From the NCBI GenBank assembly GCA_022616395.1, contig JAKEEV010000734.1:1-20175 (forward strand): a stretch of DNA of 20,175 nucleotides, written 5' to 3'. Position numbers and translations under genes: made by a program. This document shows, piece after piece, positions 6,534 to 14,231 of this stretch; positions within the stretch are counted from its first letter, which is position 1, and the number at the start of each line of letters is the position of its first letter. Source of the stretch: Planctomycetia bacterium. GTDB lineage: Bacteria > Planctomycetota > Planctomycetia > Gemmatales > Gemmataceae. The notes beneath the pieces were generated by a model, which searched no databases, was not told the origin of the DNA, and was given only the letters and a program-made list of their open reading frames with translations.

Positions 6534-8372
6534 ATGACACGCCGACGATTCCTCCTGTGGCTTCTCGGCTTCGCGGCTCTCGCCGGAGTCGCGATTGGCG
6601 TGTGGTTCGCCGTGCGACCGGTTACGCCAACTCTGGTTCCTCCGGAACCAGAAACTCCAGCCGCGCGGTTCGTTGATGTCACCGATGCGGTTGGCATTCG
6701 CTTCCGGCACTTCAATGGAGCAACCGGCAAGAAGCTGCTCCCCGAAACGATGGGTTCCGGTGTCGCGGTGCTCGACTTCGACCGCGACGGACGCCCGGAT
6801 CTCTTCTTCGTGAATAGCCGCGCCTGGCCTGGCGATGCGAACTCATCTCGTGCGACTCAGGCGCTCTACCAGAATCGCGGAGGAACGTTCGAGGACGTGA
6901 CCGCGGCCTACGGACTGGATGTCGAACTCTATGGGATGGGCGTCGCGGTCGGCGATTTCGACAACGACGGCTGGCCGGACCTCTTTACCACCGCGTGCGG
7001 CGGTAATCGACTGTTTCGCAACGCGGAGGGGAAGAAGTTCGAGGACGTGACCCAGCGTGCCGGAGTCGGCGGCAATTTGAAGTGGCCGACCAGTTCAACT
7101 TCGGACTTCGCGAAGTTCGCGGAGCCAATTTCGTTCCCATCGTCGGCGGTGTGGCTCGACTTCGATGGCGATGGGAAGCTCGATCTGTTCGTGTGCAACT
7201 ATCTGACGTGGTCACCGGCACACGATCTCGGCGTTCAGGCGGTGTTGCCCGGCGGAGTGCGCGCGTATGTCCCGCCACAGCAATTCACCGGCGCGCAGTG
7301 CGAACTCTATCGCAACGTGGACGGAGTGAAGTTCGAGGATGTGTCCGAGAAAGCCGGAATACACGTCAGCGAAACCGGCTCGGATCGCGTTCCGCACCCG
7401 GTGGGTAAGGCGCTCGGTGTGGTGGTGTGCGACCCGGACGGCGACGGCTGGCCCGACATCATCGTTGCGAATGACACCGTGCGGAACTTCTTCTTCCACA
7501 ACCAACCCGGCGAGAATACCACGCGCGTTTACAAGGAAATCGGCCTCTTCGCGGGCATCGCGTATGCCGATGGGCGTCCGCGCGGGGGAATGGGCATCGA
7601 CGCGGGGGAAATTCATCCCGACACGCAGGCCGTTGTCATCGCGAATTTCACGAACGAACCGAACTCGCTCTTCCAGCTTCGCGGAACGAACCCGATTCGC
7701 TTCGGCGACATCGCGACGGAGGTCGGGCTGTCCGGGCCAAGTCGCTACGCGATGAAGTTCGGCGCGGTGTTCTTCGACTGCGACCGCGACGGCCGGCTCG
7801 ATCTGTTCACCGCCAATGGGCACCTCGAACCGGACATTCGCGCCTCGCAGCCAACTCAGACTTACCCACAGCACGGTCAACTCTTCCGCAACACGGGCCA
7901 GTGGAAAGACCTATTCGTTCCGGTGGGTGGTGAGATGTTCCCACCGATGGTCGGCCGCGGATGCGCGTATCTCGACTTCGATGGCGATGGGAAACTCGAT
8001 CTTGTGGTGACCGAGAACAACGGTCGCTCGCGACTCTTCAAGAACGAAACGCCAGACGGCAACAACTATCTCCGCCTGGTGCTCGTCGGAGGAAAGGAGA
8101 CCAACCGAGACGCAATCGGCGCGGAAGTCGCGGTCTTCGCGGGCGGACAGGAGCAACGCCGATACCTCACCGGCTCTCACGGTTATCTGAGTCAGTGCGA
8201 ACTCGCGTTGCTATTCGGCCTGGGCAAAGCGGAAAGTGTTGATCGCGTGACCGTGCGCTGGCCCGGCCGCGCCGGCAAGACGCAGGAATGGCGGAACCTC
8301 CCCGCCGGCGCGACCTACCAGTTGATCGAAGATGAAGCGGAAGCCAAGTCATCAGTCATCAGTGAACAGTGA
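6534..8372 (+). CDS. Exported FG-GAP (VCBS) repeat protein with C-terminal ASPIC/UnbV domain (CRTAC1-like)
   Basis: Predicted exported beta-propeller protein, 612 residues from the ATG (a TTG 18 bases upstream is less likely). The N-terminus MTRRRFLLWLLGFAALAGVA is a signal or anchor with twin arginines, so Tat export is possible. Six calcium-binding-type repeats are visible: DFDRDGRPDLFFVN, DFDNDGWPDLF, DFDGDGKLDLFVCN, DPDGDGWPDIIVAN, DCDRDGRLDLFTANG and DFDGDGKLDLVVTENN. They are followed by the ASPIC/UnbV region (about residues 515-605; NYLRLVLVG, AIGAEVAVFAGG, RYLTGSHGYLSQ, VTVRWPG). Such proteins are abundant in planctomycetes and may bind extracellular glycans or proteins; the actual role is unknown. 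The last residues (SSVISEQ) are encoded by the downstream heptamer array. Confidence 0.92.
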   Translation: MTRRRFLLWLLGFAALAGVAIGVWFAVRPVTPTLVPPEPETPAARFVDVTDAVGIRFRHFNGATGKKLLPETMGSGVAVLDFDRDGRPDLFFVNSRAWPGDANSSRATQALYQNRGGTFEDVTAAYGLDVELYGMGVAVGDFDNDGWPDLFTTACGGNRLFRNAEGKKFEDVTQRAGVGGNLKWPTSSTSDFAKFAEPISFPSSAVWLDFDGDGKLDLFVCNYLTWSPAHDLGVQAVLPGGVRAYVPPQQFTGAQCELYRNVDGVKFEDVSEKAGIHVSETGSDRVPHPVGKALGVVVCDPDGDGWPDIIVANDTVRNFFFHNQPGENTTRVYKEIGLFAGIAYADGRPRGGMGIDAGEIHPDTQAVVIANFTNEPNSLFQLRGTNPIRFGDIATEVGLSGPSRYAMKFGAVFFDCDRDGRLDLFTANGHLEPDIRASQPTQTYPQHGQLFRNTGQWKDLFVPVGGEMFPPMVGRGCAYLDFDGDGKLDLVVTENNGRSRLFKNETPDGNNYLRLVLVGGKETNRDAIGAEVAVFAGGQEQRRYLTGSHGYLSQCELALLFGLGKAESVDRVTVRWPGRAGKTQEWRNLPAGATYQLIEDEAEAKSSVISEQ

Positions 8373-8420
8373 TCAGTCATCAGTAAAACCTGACCACTGA
8401 ACACTGATTACTGATTACTG
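8353..8420. repeat. 7-base-period CAG/CTG array (family ATCAGTA), two symmetric arms
   Basis: CAG occurs at 8353, 8360, 8367, 8374 and 8381, and CTG at 8390, 8397, 8404, 8411 and 8418, each run exactly every 7 bases and five copies long. The arms are complementary, so a hairpin of about 30 bp with mismatches is possible. The array lies between two convergent genes, and its first units overlap the end of the FG-GAP gene, including its stop. It is the most regular of the four arrays. Confidence 0.88.
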
Positions 8421-8465
8421 ATGGAGGTGGGCCTTCAGTTCGCAAAGCGCGAACTTCGACCCACT

Positions 8466-9452
8466 CTACTTCAGGCGCGCTTTCGCTTCAGTCGTCGCCT
8501 TGTTGTTCGCGTCGATGGTGAGCGTGTTCACGGCTCCTCCCGGAGCGTAAGCGGGTTTCGTTGCGAGGCGATAGGCTTCCGGTCGACGGTGGGCGAGCAT
8601 GTGGTGACCCATGCGTCGATCACGTTCAGCTCGCAGAGCCGCGACATCAATCGAAGCGACCACGATCTTCTCGCCCGGTCCCGGATCGGCCTGAGCCAGA
8701 ATCCGACCATCGTAATCGACGATCATACTTCCTCCCGGCCACGAAAACGGCGGGTAATGCTTCAAGCTCGCGCCCTGATTTGAAGCAACCACGAACGCGA
8801 TGTTCTCCAAGGCGCGACAGCGGTTCACGGTGGTCCACCAGTCCATCGGAGGGGTCGCTCCCCACGGGTCCATGTAGGCCGAGACGCGAATGAGTACATC
8901 CGCGCCTTGCAAAGCCAGTTCGCGAATGGCTTCGGGAAAAAGCCAGTCGTAACAGATCGCACAACCGAGGGTGCCGATTTCGGTCTCCGCGACCGGGAAC
9001 ATCGGCTCCGCGTAACCGGGAATGTCGTGCGGGCTGGCGTGAACTTCCCACGGCAGCCACGGATGAACCTTGCGATACTTGTAACGCAATCCTTCCGGCC
9101 CGATAAGGCAAGTCGTGTTGAACACGCAACCGGGATACTTCGCGTCCACTTCCAGAAAGCTGCCAGTCTGAATGTAGATGCCGAGTTCGCGGGCTTTTTG
9201 GTGGTAGCGGTCGGTGTGTTCGTTGGGCACTAGCACCGCGAGCTTGTCACGGAGTTGCTCAACCGTCTCGTAGATCGGAGCAGAGTGCGCGAACTCCGGG
9301 AACACGATGAGCTTCACGTCTCCGAACGGCCGGTAGCCGATCACCGCGCTGTCGATCATGCCAAGCATGTGCCCGACGCGCTGGGGAATCGCCGAGCGAT
9401 CCGCGGGGTTGGGGAAATCCGTCTGGCACGCGGCCGCGAGGTAACGGAGCAT
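8466..9452 (-). CDS. Nitrilase-superfamily carbon-nitrogen hydrolase (amidase/carbamoylase type)
   Basis: Cytoplasmic hydrolase of the nitrilase fold, 328 residues. The Glu-Lys-Cys catalytic set is complete: E53 (IVFPEFAH), K128 (YKYRKVHPW) and C167 (LGCAICYDWLFPE), with a likely second glutamate at E136 (PWEVH). The CxxCYDxxFPE block and the trailing ENIAFVVASNQG resemble amidase and formamidase branches more than true nitrilases. The substrate cannot be deduced; amides, formamides or carbamoyl compounds are all possible. No signal peptide. The gene is divergent from the hypothetical protein next to fumarylacetoacetase, across an 84-base gap with a possible operator, so shared control is plausible. 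No strong Shine-Dalgarno is visible before the ATG. Confidence 0.92.
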   Translation of the reverse strand: MLRYLAAACQTDFPNPADRSAIPQRVGHMLGMIDSAVIGYRPFGDVKLIVFPEFAHSAPIYETVEQLRDKLAVLVPNEHTDRYHQKARELGIYIQTGSFLEVDAKYPGCVFNTTCLIGPEGLRYKYRKVHPWLPWEVHASPHDIPGYAEPMFPVAETEIGTLGCAICYDWLFPEAIRELALQGADVLIRVSAYMDPWGATPPMDWWTTVNRCRALENIAFVVASNQGASLKHYPPFSWPGGSMIVDYDGRILAQADPGPGEKIVVASIDVAALRAERDRRMGHHMLAHRRPEAYRLATKPAYAPGGAVNTLTIDANNKATTEAKARLK

Positions 9453-9492
9453 CGTTAAGACTTCGTGTTTGTGAACGGTGCGGTCTCCTTAT

Positions 9493-9515
9493 ACTTACTC
9501 CTGTCAGGTGTAAGT
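9493..9515. promoter_or_regulatory. Inverted repeat in a divergent gap (possible operator)
   Basis: ACTTACTCCT (9493-9502) and AGGTGTAAGT (9506-9515) are complementary at 9 of 10 positions around the centre GTC. It lies in the 84-base gap between the nitrilase-family gene (minus) and the hypothetical gene (plus). The size and symmetry suit a dimeric repressor site. No regulator gene is adjacent. Confidence 0.4.
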
Positions 9516-9536
9516 GTCCGAACGGTGGGCTTCGTC

Positions 9537-10298
9537 ATGTCGAAACTTGTCTCACCGACTCTGCGAGCGCTGTTAGATCGCCTCATCGACTTCGCCGGGA
9601 CATTCCCCCCGGCCTCGTTACCGTGCAGCGCCGCAGTGACGAACTACGCGAACTACCGCAAGAGCGAACACGCCTGGATGCTGCGCTGGCTCGTGGTCAG
9701 CGCGGCCGATGCCGATCGCGTGCCGACAGAGTTGCACGGCTCGCTCTCCATATTGAGCGACACCGACGACCCGCGTGGGGCGGTGATTGAATCGAAGAAG
9801 GTGTTCGCACCCGCGCGGCCAACGTATTGCGAAGTCCCGATTCAGACTCTCGATGAAGTGAAGCAAGCGGGTTGCTTCGCGAAGATCAGAACTGGAAGCG
9901 TGAAGCCGGAAGCGATTCCCCCGGTCGCGGATGTGGCGGCGTTCATTCTGGCGTGCGCTGACCGCCGGCTCGCGTTCAAGGCAACGGCCGGCTTGCATCA
10001 TCCCGTTCGCGCCGAATATCCGCTTACGTATGAAACCAACGCCCCGCGAGCCGTCACGCATGGCTTTGTGAATGTGTTCCTCGCAGCGGCCTTCGCATGG
10101 CACGGTCAGCGCGACATCGGCCCGATTCTGACTGAGACAGACGCGGGTACATTCCGATTCGATGACCGCGCACACTGGCGGGACTGGTCGCTCTCCGCCG
10201 AGCAAGTTCACGAAGCTCGAAACGACTTCGCCCACGCCTTCGGCTCCTGTTCGTTTGAAGAACCTGTTTCCGATTTGCGAGGGCTGGGACTGCTATGA
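9537..10298 (+). CDS. Hypothetical protein upstream of fumarylacetoacetase
   Basis: Not recognised. From ATG 9537 it has 253 residues; the frame is open to 9465, but the extra 24 residues look like read-through of the intergenic region. No signal peptide or membrane segment, so it is probably cytoplasmic. Notable blocks are LIDFAGTFPPASLPC near the N-terminus, AKIRTGSVKPEAIPPVADVAAFI in the centre, then LAFKATAGLHHPVR and THGFVNVFLAAAFAW. Alternating short hydrophobic strands with Lys/Arg/His at their ends (AKIRTG, FKATAGLHH) are reminiscent of TIM-barrel enzymes, but I cannot name a family. It is co-directional with fahA across a 237-base gap of palindromic repeats, suggesting but not proving a link with aromatic amino acid breakdown. 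Confidence 0.82.
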   Translation: MSKLVSPTLRALLDRLIDFAGTFPPASLPCSAAVTNYANYRKSEHAWMLRWLVVSAADADRVPTELHGSLSILSDTDDPRGAVIESKKVFAPARPTYCEVPIQTLDEVKQAGCFAKIRTGSVKPEAIPPVADVAAFILACADRRLAFKATAGLHHPVRAEYPLTYETNAPRAVTHGFVNVFLAAAFAWHGQRDIGPILTETDAGTFRFDDRAHWRDWSLSAEQVHEARNDFAHAFGSCSFEEPVSDLRGLGLL

Positions 10299-10306
10299 TT
10301 GTCGAC

Positions 10307-10513
10307 CTCACGCGGAGCGTGATGCCGACGCGAAGGGCGGAGCGCAATACACATCACGCGGAGCGTGAGGACTACGGTCTTGGCTTTCATAGTAGTCCTC
10401 ACGCTCCGCGTGATGCCGACGCGAAGCGTCGGGCTTTCTCTTGCTGCTGGCTGCGCTTCTGACATCACGCGGAGCGTGAGGACTACAATCAAGCACCGCT
10501 CGCGGAGCGAGCG
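10307..10513. repeat. Cluster of TCACGCGGAGCGTGA palindromic repeats
   Basis: A 24-base unit (CATCACGCGGAGCGTGAGGA then CTAC) occurs directly at 10352-10375 and 10463-10486 and inverted at 10392-10415. A shorter copy of its core is at about 10307-10324. The inverted pair 10352-10375/10392-10415 is a perfect 24-bp hairpin with a 16-base loop. A related palindrome, CGCTCGCGGAGCGAGCGG, ends the cluster at about 10513. The copies are joined by TGCCGACGCGAAG segments at about 10323 and 10412. They fill most of the 237-base gap before fahA. From memory, such units are dispersed in planctomycete genomes; I could not verify that here. Confidence 0.85.
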
Positions 10514-10535
10514 GATCACACTCTCGGAACCAAAC

Positions 10536-11732
10536 ATGATCGACGAGACACACGACTCGAAGCGGCGAAGTTGGGTGGAGTCCGCCAACCTCGACGGATG
10601 CGATTTCCCGATTCAGAACTTGCCGCTTGGTGTCTTCCGCGTGCAGGGTGAAAATCGCACACGAATCGGCGTTGCAATAGGTGACGACATTCTGGATGTG
10701 GGCGCTTGGTTGGGCGGCAATTCGTTGAACGCTTATTTCGCGCTCCCAGCGACTCAGCGCCGCGACTTACGCCGAAAGTGGAGTATCACCCTCGACCGCG
10801 GAGCCACCAAACGGCCGCTCTATTCGCAATCGCAATGTGAAATGCTCATGCCCGCGGTCGTGGGCGATTACACCGACTTCTACGCGTCCATTCACCATGC
10901 AACCACCGTCGGCCGGATGTTCCGCCCGGATAACCCGCTGTTGCCGAATTACAAGCACGTTCCGATCGCGTATCATGGCCGGTCGTCGTCGCTCGTTCTC
11001 AGTGGAACGCCGGTGAAGCGTCCCGCCGGACAACTGGGCGAAGGAAAGTTCGGTCCGACGCGCGAACTCGATTACGAAATGGAAATCGGCGCGTTCCTCG
11101 GCCCGGGGAACGAACTCGGCAAGCCGATTCCGATAGGAGAAGCACAACAACACATCGCGGGCGTGTGCCTGGTGAATGACTGGTCCGCACGCGACATTCA
11201 GCGGTGGGAGTATCAGCCACTCGGCCCGTTCCTCGCGAAGAACTTCGCGACTTCCGTTTCGCCGTGGGTGGTTACCATTGAAGCGCTCGAACCGTTCCGA
11301 ACGAGCGCAAGCACACACGATGTTGCCGTGCTTCCATACTTGCAGGAATCTGGCGAGAGCGCGTTCGACATCACGGTCGAAGTGTGGTTACGAACTCGAA
11401 CGATGACCGAATCGGTTCGCATCAGCCGCGCGAACTTCCGAGACATGTACTGGACGCTGGGGCAGATGGTCGCTCATCACACATGCAACGGTTGCCCACT
11501 GCGACCGGGCGATTTGATCGCCAGCGGCACCGTATCCGGCCCGGAGAAGGAGAATCGCGGCTGTCTGTTAGAGATGACCTGGAAGGGCACCGAACCGCTT
11601 CGCTTACCCAACGGCGAAGAGCGCACGTTTCTGGAAGACGGCGACGAGGTGATTCTGACCGGCTACTGCCAGCGCGACGGCTTCGCCCGCATCGGCCTCG
11701 GCTCCTGCCGCGGCTCAATCGTCGCGGGATAG
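10536..11732 (+). CDS. fahA: Fumarylacetoacetase
   Basis: Cytoplasmic metal-dependent hydrolase that cleaves fumarylacetoacetate to fumarate and acetoacetate, the last step of tyrosine/homogentisate breakdown. 398 residues from the ATG, slightly shorter than the usual 415-430. Key residues align with the mouse enzyme: D114, Y116 and H121 in DYTDFYASIHHAT (mouse D126, Y128, H133), E181 and E183 in ELDYEMEIG, D215 in NDWSARDIQ and K235 in FLAKNF. The C-terminal VSGPEKENRGCLLEMTWKGT is also typical. The frame is open to 10365, but that part translates palindromic repeats and is rejected. No other homogentisate-pathway gene is visible in this window. A heptamer array follows 20 bases after the stop. 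Confidence 0.96.
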   Translation: MIDETHDSKRRSWVESANLDGCDFPIQNLPLGVFRVQGENRTRIGVAIGDDILDVGAWLGGNSLNAYFALPATQRRDLRRKWSITLDRGATKRPLYSQSQCEMLMPAVVGDYTDFYASIHHATTVGRMFRPDNPLLPNYKHVPIAYHGRSSSLVLSGTPVKRPAGQLGEGKFGPTRELDYEMEIGAFLGPGNELGKPIPIGEAQQHIAGVCLVNDWSARDIQRWEYQPLGPFLAKNFATSVSPWVVTIEALEPFRTSASTHDVAVLPYLQESGESAFDITVEVWLRTRTMTESVRISRANFRDMYWTLGQMVAHHTCNGCPLRPGDLIASGTVSGPEKENRGCLLEMTWKGTEPLRLPNGEERTFLEDGDEVILTGYCQRDGFARIGLGSCRGSIVAG

Positions 11733-11751
11733 CGAAGACAGTCGCTGCGCT

Positions 11752-11839
11752 CAGGAGTCAGGAGACAGGAATCAGGAGTCAGAGAAGAACCAAACCCAGG
11801 CTTTCCTGACCCCTGACCCCTGATTTCTGCTGACTCCTG
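11752..11839. repeat. 7-base-period CAG/CTG array (family TCAGGAG), two arms
   Basis: CAG occurs at 11752, 11759, 11766, 11773 and 11780, exactly every 7 bases. After a 23-base loop, CTG occurs at 11806, 11813, 11820 and 11827, then, after a 3-base phase shift, at 11830 and 11837. The unit is CAGGAGT or CAGGAAT, the same family as the single arm at 6094. It occupies almost all of the 120-base gap between fahA and the phosphatase-family gene, ending about 14 bases before the latter's ATG, so a hairpin here would sit close to the ribosome binding site. Confidence 0.87.
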
Positions 11840-11852
11840 ACTCGGAGCGCCC

Positions 11853-14048
11853 ATGTCGTTTGATCCACACCTTGCGACGCGAGCGGCCGTCCTCGATTAC
11901 TTTTCCGCTCGTAGCGAGCGCTATCCCGATCTCGTGCCGCACATCGAACAGTTCTTTGCCGATCCGAGTCTTGAATCGGGCAGAGGAATGCTGCGGGCGT
12001 ACTTTCGTGGGCATCGCGTCGGCGATATTGCGTCGTTACGAATGGCGACGGCGTCGTTCGCGGATAAGCGGCTCGTGCGCGCGGTGGTGGAGTCGATCCT
12101 CGCGGACGAATCCGCGCTCGCGGCGATCGCAGCGCGGTCGTATCCGCATCCCATCGGCTTCGACAAGCTCGTGCTCGATGATGACCGAGCCACAGGCTTC
12201 AAGTTTCGGCTTCATGTCTACTGGCGCGGGGCCAACTTCGCCTCGCTTGAGCGATTGCACCTGCACCGCTTCGAGATGGCGTCGGCCATCGTGACAGGCG
12301 AACTCACCAACCACACCTGGCGCGTGGTGAATTTCAAACCGGCGAACGGACTTCTGCCGGGAATGAACCTCGCGGAGGCTTGCGAGAGCGCAGCGCACAC
12401 TCGCCGCGTGATGCCCGCGTATGCCGGCTACCGTCGAGATGCCAACGGCGCTTTGCGGAAAACCTATCTTGGAGAAGCCACACTCGAACGCGGCGGCTCC
12501 GAGACGTTCACCTCCGGAGTTGCTTACGCTCAGATACTCGAAGACGCCCACTTCGTCGAAACCAACGCGGAGACAGGATTCGCCAACGGCGACTTCTGCT
12601 CCACGGTCTACATCCACGGCCCTTCCCTCACCGATAAAGCTGGTCGCGCGCTGCCAATCCTCTTTGAGGAAAAACTCCTCGCCGATGACAATCAACTGAT
12701 TTCGCCGATCCCGGCGCTGGCAACGGAACTGCTTCGCGAGCAACTCAGGCGGTATCGAGACACACTCGCCGACATCCTGAACTTTTATGAGTGGATTTAC
12801 GACCCGAAACACGGCCGCAATCTCTCGGTCGGGATGATCGCGGGCTACCTGCTCTGTGAAGCGTTCAAGACTCCACACGTCATTGACGTGTTCGAGCGCC
12901 GATACGATGAGTGCAAGGATGTACTGGCGCGCCATGAAAACACCGTGCGCGAACTCATTGAAGGGCGCTTGCCCTCCGCAACACTCAATGACGATGACCG
13001 CAACACGCGATACATTCGCCTGCTTTGCGCAAAGGCGCTATCACACCCGGCCGGGCCGCGCGCGTGGATCGACGACTACGGCGGACTCACACGCGAGATG
13101 TGGAGATACTTCGGTGCGATCCGAGGAGAAGTGAACCCGCGCATCACCGTGCTGAAACCGATCTGGGATCGCGTGGTGAAACGGAAGCTGCCCGGCGGGA
13201 TGCACTACGGCCACATCGGAGCGATGATCGAGGCCGCGTTCGATGCGAACGAAATCGCGATGAAGCACTTCGAGACTCACCTGCAAGCAACCCACAAGGA
13301 CGAGCACAATATCACCTGCGCCGTCGATGACGAAATCGAGACGCGAATCTGCACGGTACTCAAGAGTCACTTCCCCACGTATCGCTTCTATGGTGAAGAA
13401 CGCGGAGACGCGGACCTCACAGCGCCCGCGCCCGGCGCGCATCGCTTCCTGGTAGACCCGCTCGACGGGACGCGGAACTTCCTCGGTCGCCGACAGGAGT
13501 TCTGCACCGCGATTGCCTGTCAGGAGTGGACCGGATCGGAATGGGTGACGACCGAGGGCGTTGTGTGTCACCCGCATTCGGGCCGTGTGTTCTGGGCCGA
13601 ACGCGGGCAAGGCGCGTTTGTCATCGAACGCAACGACTACGAACACCGAGCCACGGTGCAGGCGGTAACAGTCGATGACGCGAACCCGCTGAAGCATCAA
13701 CTGATCGACTTCTCGGCACGCGGGCTTGAACTGGATTGTCAGTCGGCAGTGTTTCGTGAGCTGGTGACTCGAAATGCCGCAATTCGCAATAGCGGCTCGG
13801 TCGCGCTCATGCTGGCTCACATGGCTGGTTGTGGAGGAACGGGTGCCATCATCACCGCGAAGGATCACGATGTTGAAGCCGGTCGGCTCATCGCGAGCGA
13901 AGCCGGCGCGTGCATCACGCAACTGGCCTTCGAGTCAAGGGGTTCTCAACGCATAGCCACAATCGTTGGTGTCGAGAGGCGAATTCACGATGCGCTGGTG
14001 GAACTGGTTGGCGGACTCATCCACCAGCACGCCAGCCGACCGTGTTAA
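11853..14048 (+). CDS. Two-part protein: unfamiliar (possibly cupin-like) N-terminus fused to an inositol-monophosphatase-family domain
   Basis: 731 residues, far longer than the usual 250-290 of the phosphatase family. The C-terminal part (about 460-725) carries the Mg-dependent phosphatase motifs: GEE (514-516), DPLDGTRNF (D535, D538) and DHDVEAGRLIASEAGA, with D673 in the metal-binding place, though the usual Trp before it is His. So it should hydrolyse a small phosphate ester such as inositol phosphate or PAP; the substrate is unknown. The N-terminal 450 residues are not recognised. A short block LHLHRFEMASAIVTGEL (H136, H138, E141, G149) resembles cupin motif 1, with a shortened H-to-E spacing. 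The region from about 290 to 450 looks helical. No signal peptide. GGAG lies about 7 bases before the ATG. Confidence 0.88.
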   Translation: MSFDPHLATRAAVLDYFSARSERYPDLVPHIEQFFADPSLESGRGMLRAYFRGHRVGDIASLRMATASFADKRLVRAVVESILADESALAAIAARSYPHPIGFDKLVLDDDRATGFKFRLHVYWRGANFASLERLHLHRFEMASAIVTGELTNHTWRVVNFKPANGLLPGMNLAEACESAAHTRRVMPAYAGYRRDANGALRKTYLGEATLERGGSETFTSGVAYAQILEDAHFVETNAETGFANGDFCSTVYIHGPSLTDKAGRALPILFEEKLLADDNQLISPIPALATELLREQLRRYRDTLADILNFYEWIYDPKHGRNLSVGMIAGYLLCEAFKTPHVIDVFERRYDECKDVLARHENTVRELIEGRLPSATLNDDDRNTRYIRLLCAKALSHPAGPRAWIDDYGGLTREMWRYFGAIRGEVNPRITVLKPIWDRVVKRKLPGGMHYGHIGAMIEAAFDANEIAMKHFETHLQATHKDEHNITCAVDDEIETRICTVLKSHFPTYRFYGEERGDADLTAPAPGAHRFLVDPLDGTRNFLGRRQEFCTAIACQEWTGSEWVTTEGVVCHPHSGRVFWAERGQGAFVIERNDYEHRATVQAVTVDDANPLKHQLIDFSARGLELDCQSAVFRELVTRNAAIRNSGSVALMLAHMAGCGGTGAIITAKDHDVEAGRLIASEAGACITQLAFESRGSQRIATIVGVERRIHDALVELVGGLIHQHASRPC

Positions 14049-14175
14049 ACCGCACAACCAAACGTGTTACGGATCACCCGTACTCCGATCAGCGGGTCAG
14101 TCGGAATCCGTCGGGGGCGCTGCGTCGTCTTTTTCTTGCACGGTTCGTGCGGTGAGAAGGAAATACCCTCTAGAC

Positions 14176-14220
14176 CCGGCGAGAGAGCGATTTCGATCTG
14201 GAAAGCTCGCTCTCGCCCGG
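14176..14220 (+). promoter_or_regulatory. Possible leader hairpin covering the sigma-factor ribosome binding site
   Basis: GAGAGCGA (14183-14190) pairs exactly with TCGCTCTC (14207-14214), and CCGG (14176-14179) with CCGG (14217-14220), leaving a small bulge. The last pairing takes up the first two bases of the Shine-Dalgarno GGAGGAA (14219-14225) of the ECF sigma gene. It could dampen translation, but the pairing over the site itself is short. Nothing else is recognisable in the 183-base gap from 14049. Confidence 0.3.
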
Positions 14221-14231
14221 AGGAACGCGGA

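Noticed and set aside
10365..10535. N-terminal extension of fumarylacetoacetase
   Set aside because: The open frame runs through palindromic repeats and gives no family similarity.
12036..13922. Long minus-strand open frames opposite the phosphatase fusion gene
   Set aside because: They are antisense shadows with no signature, while the plus strand carries intact phosphatase motifs.
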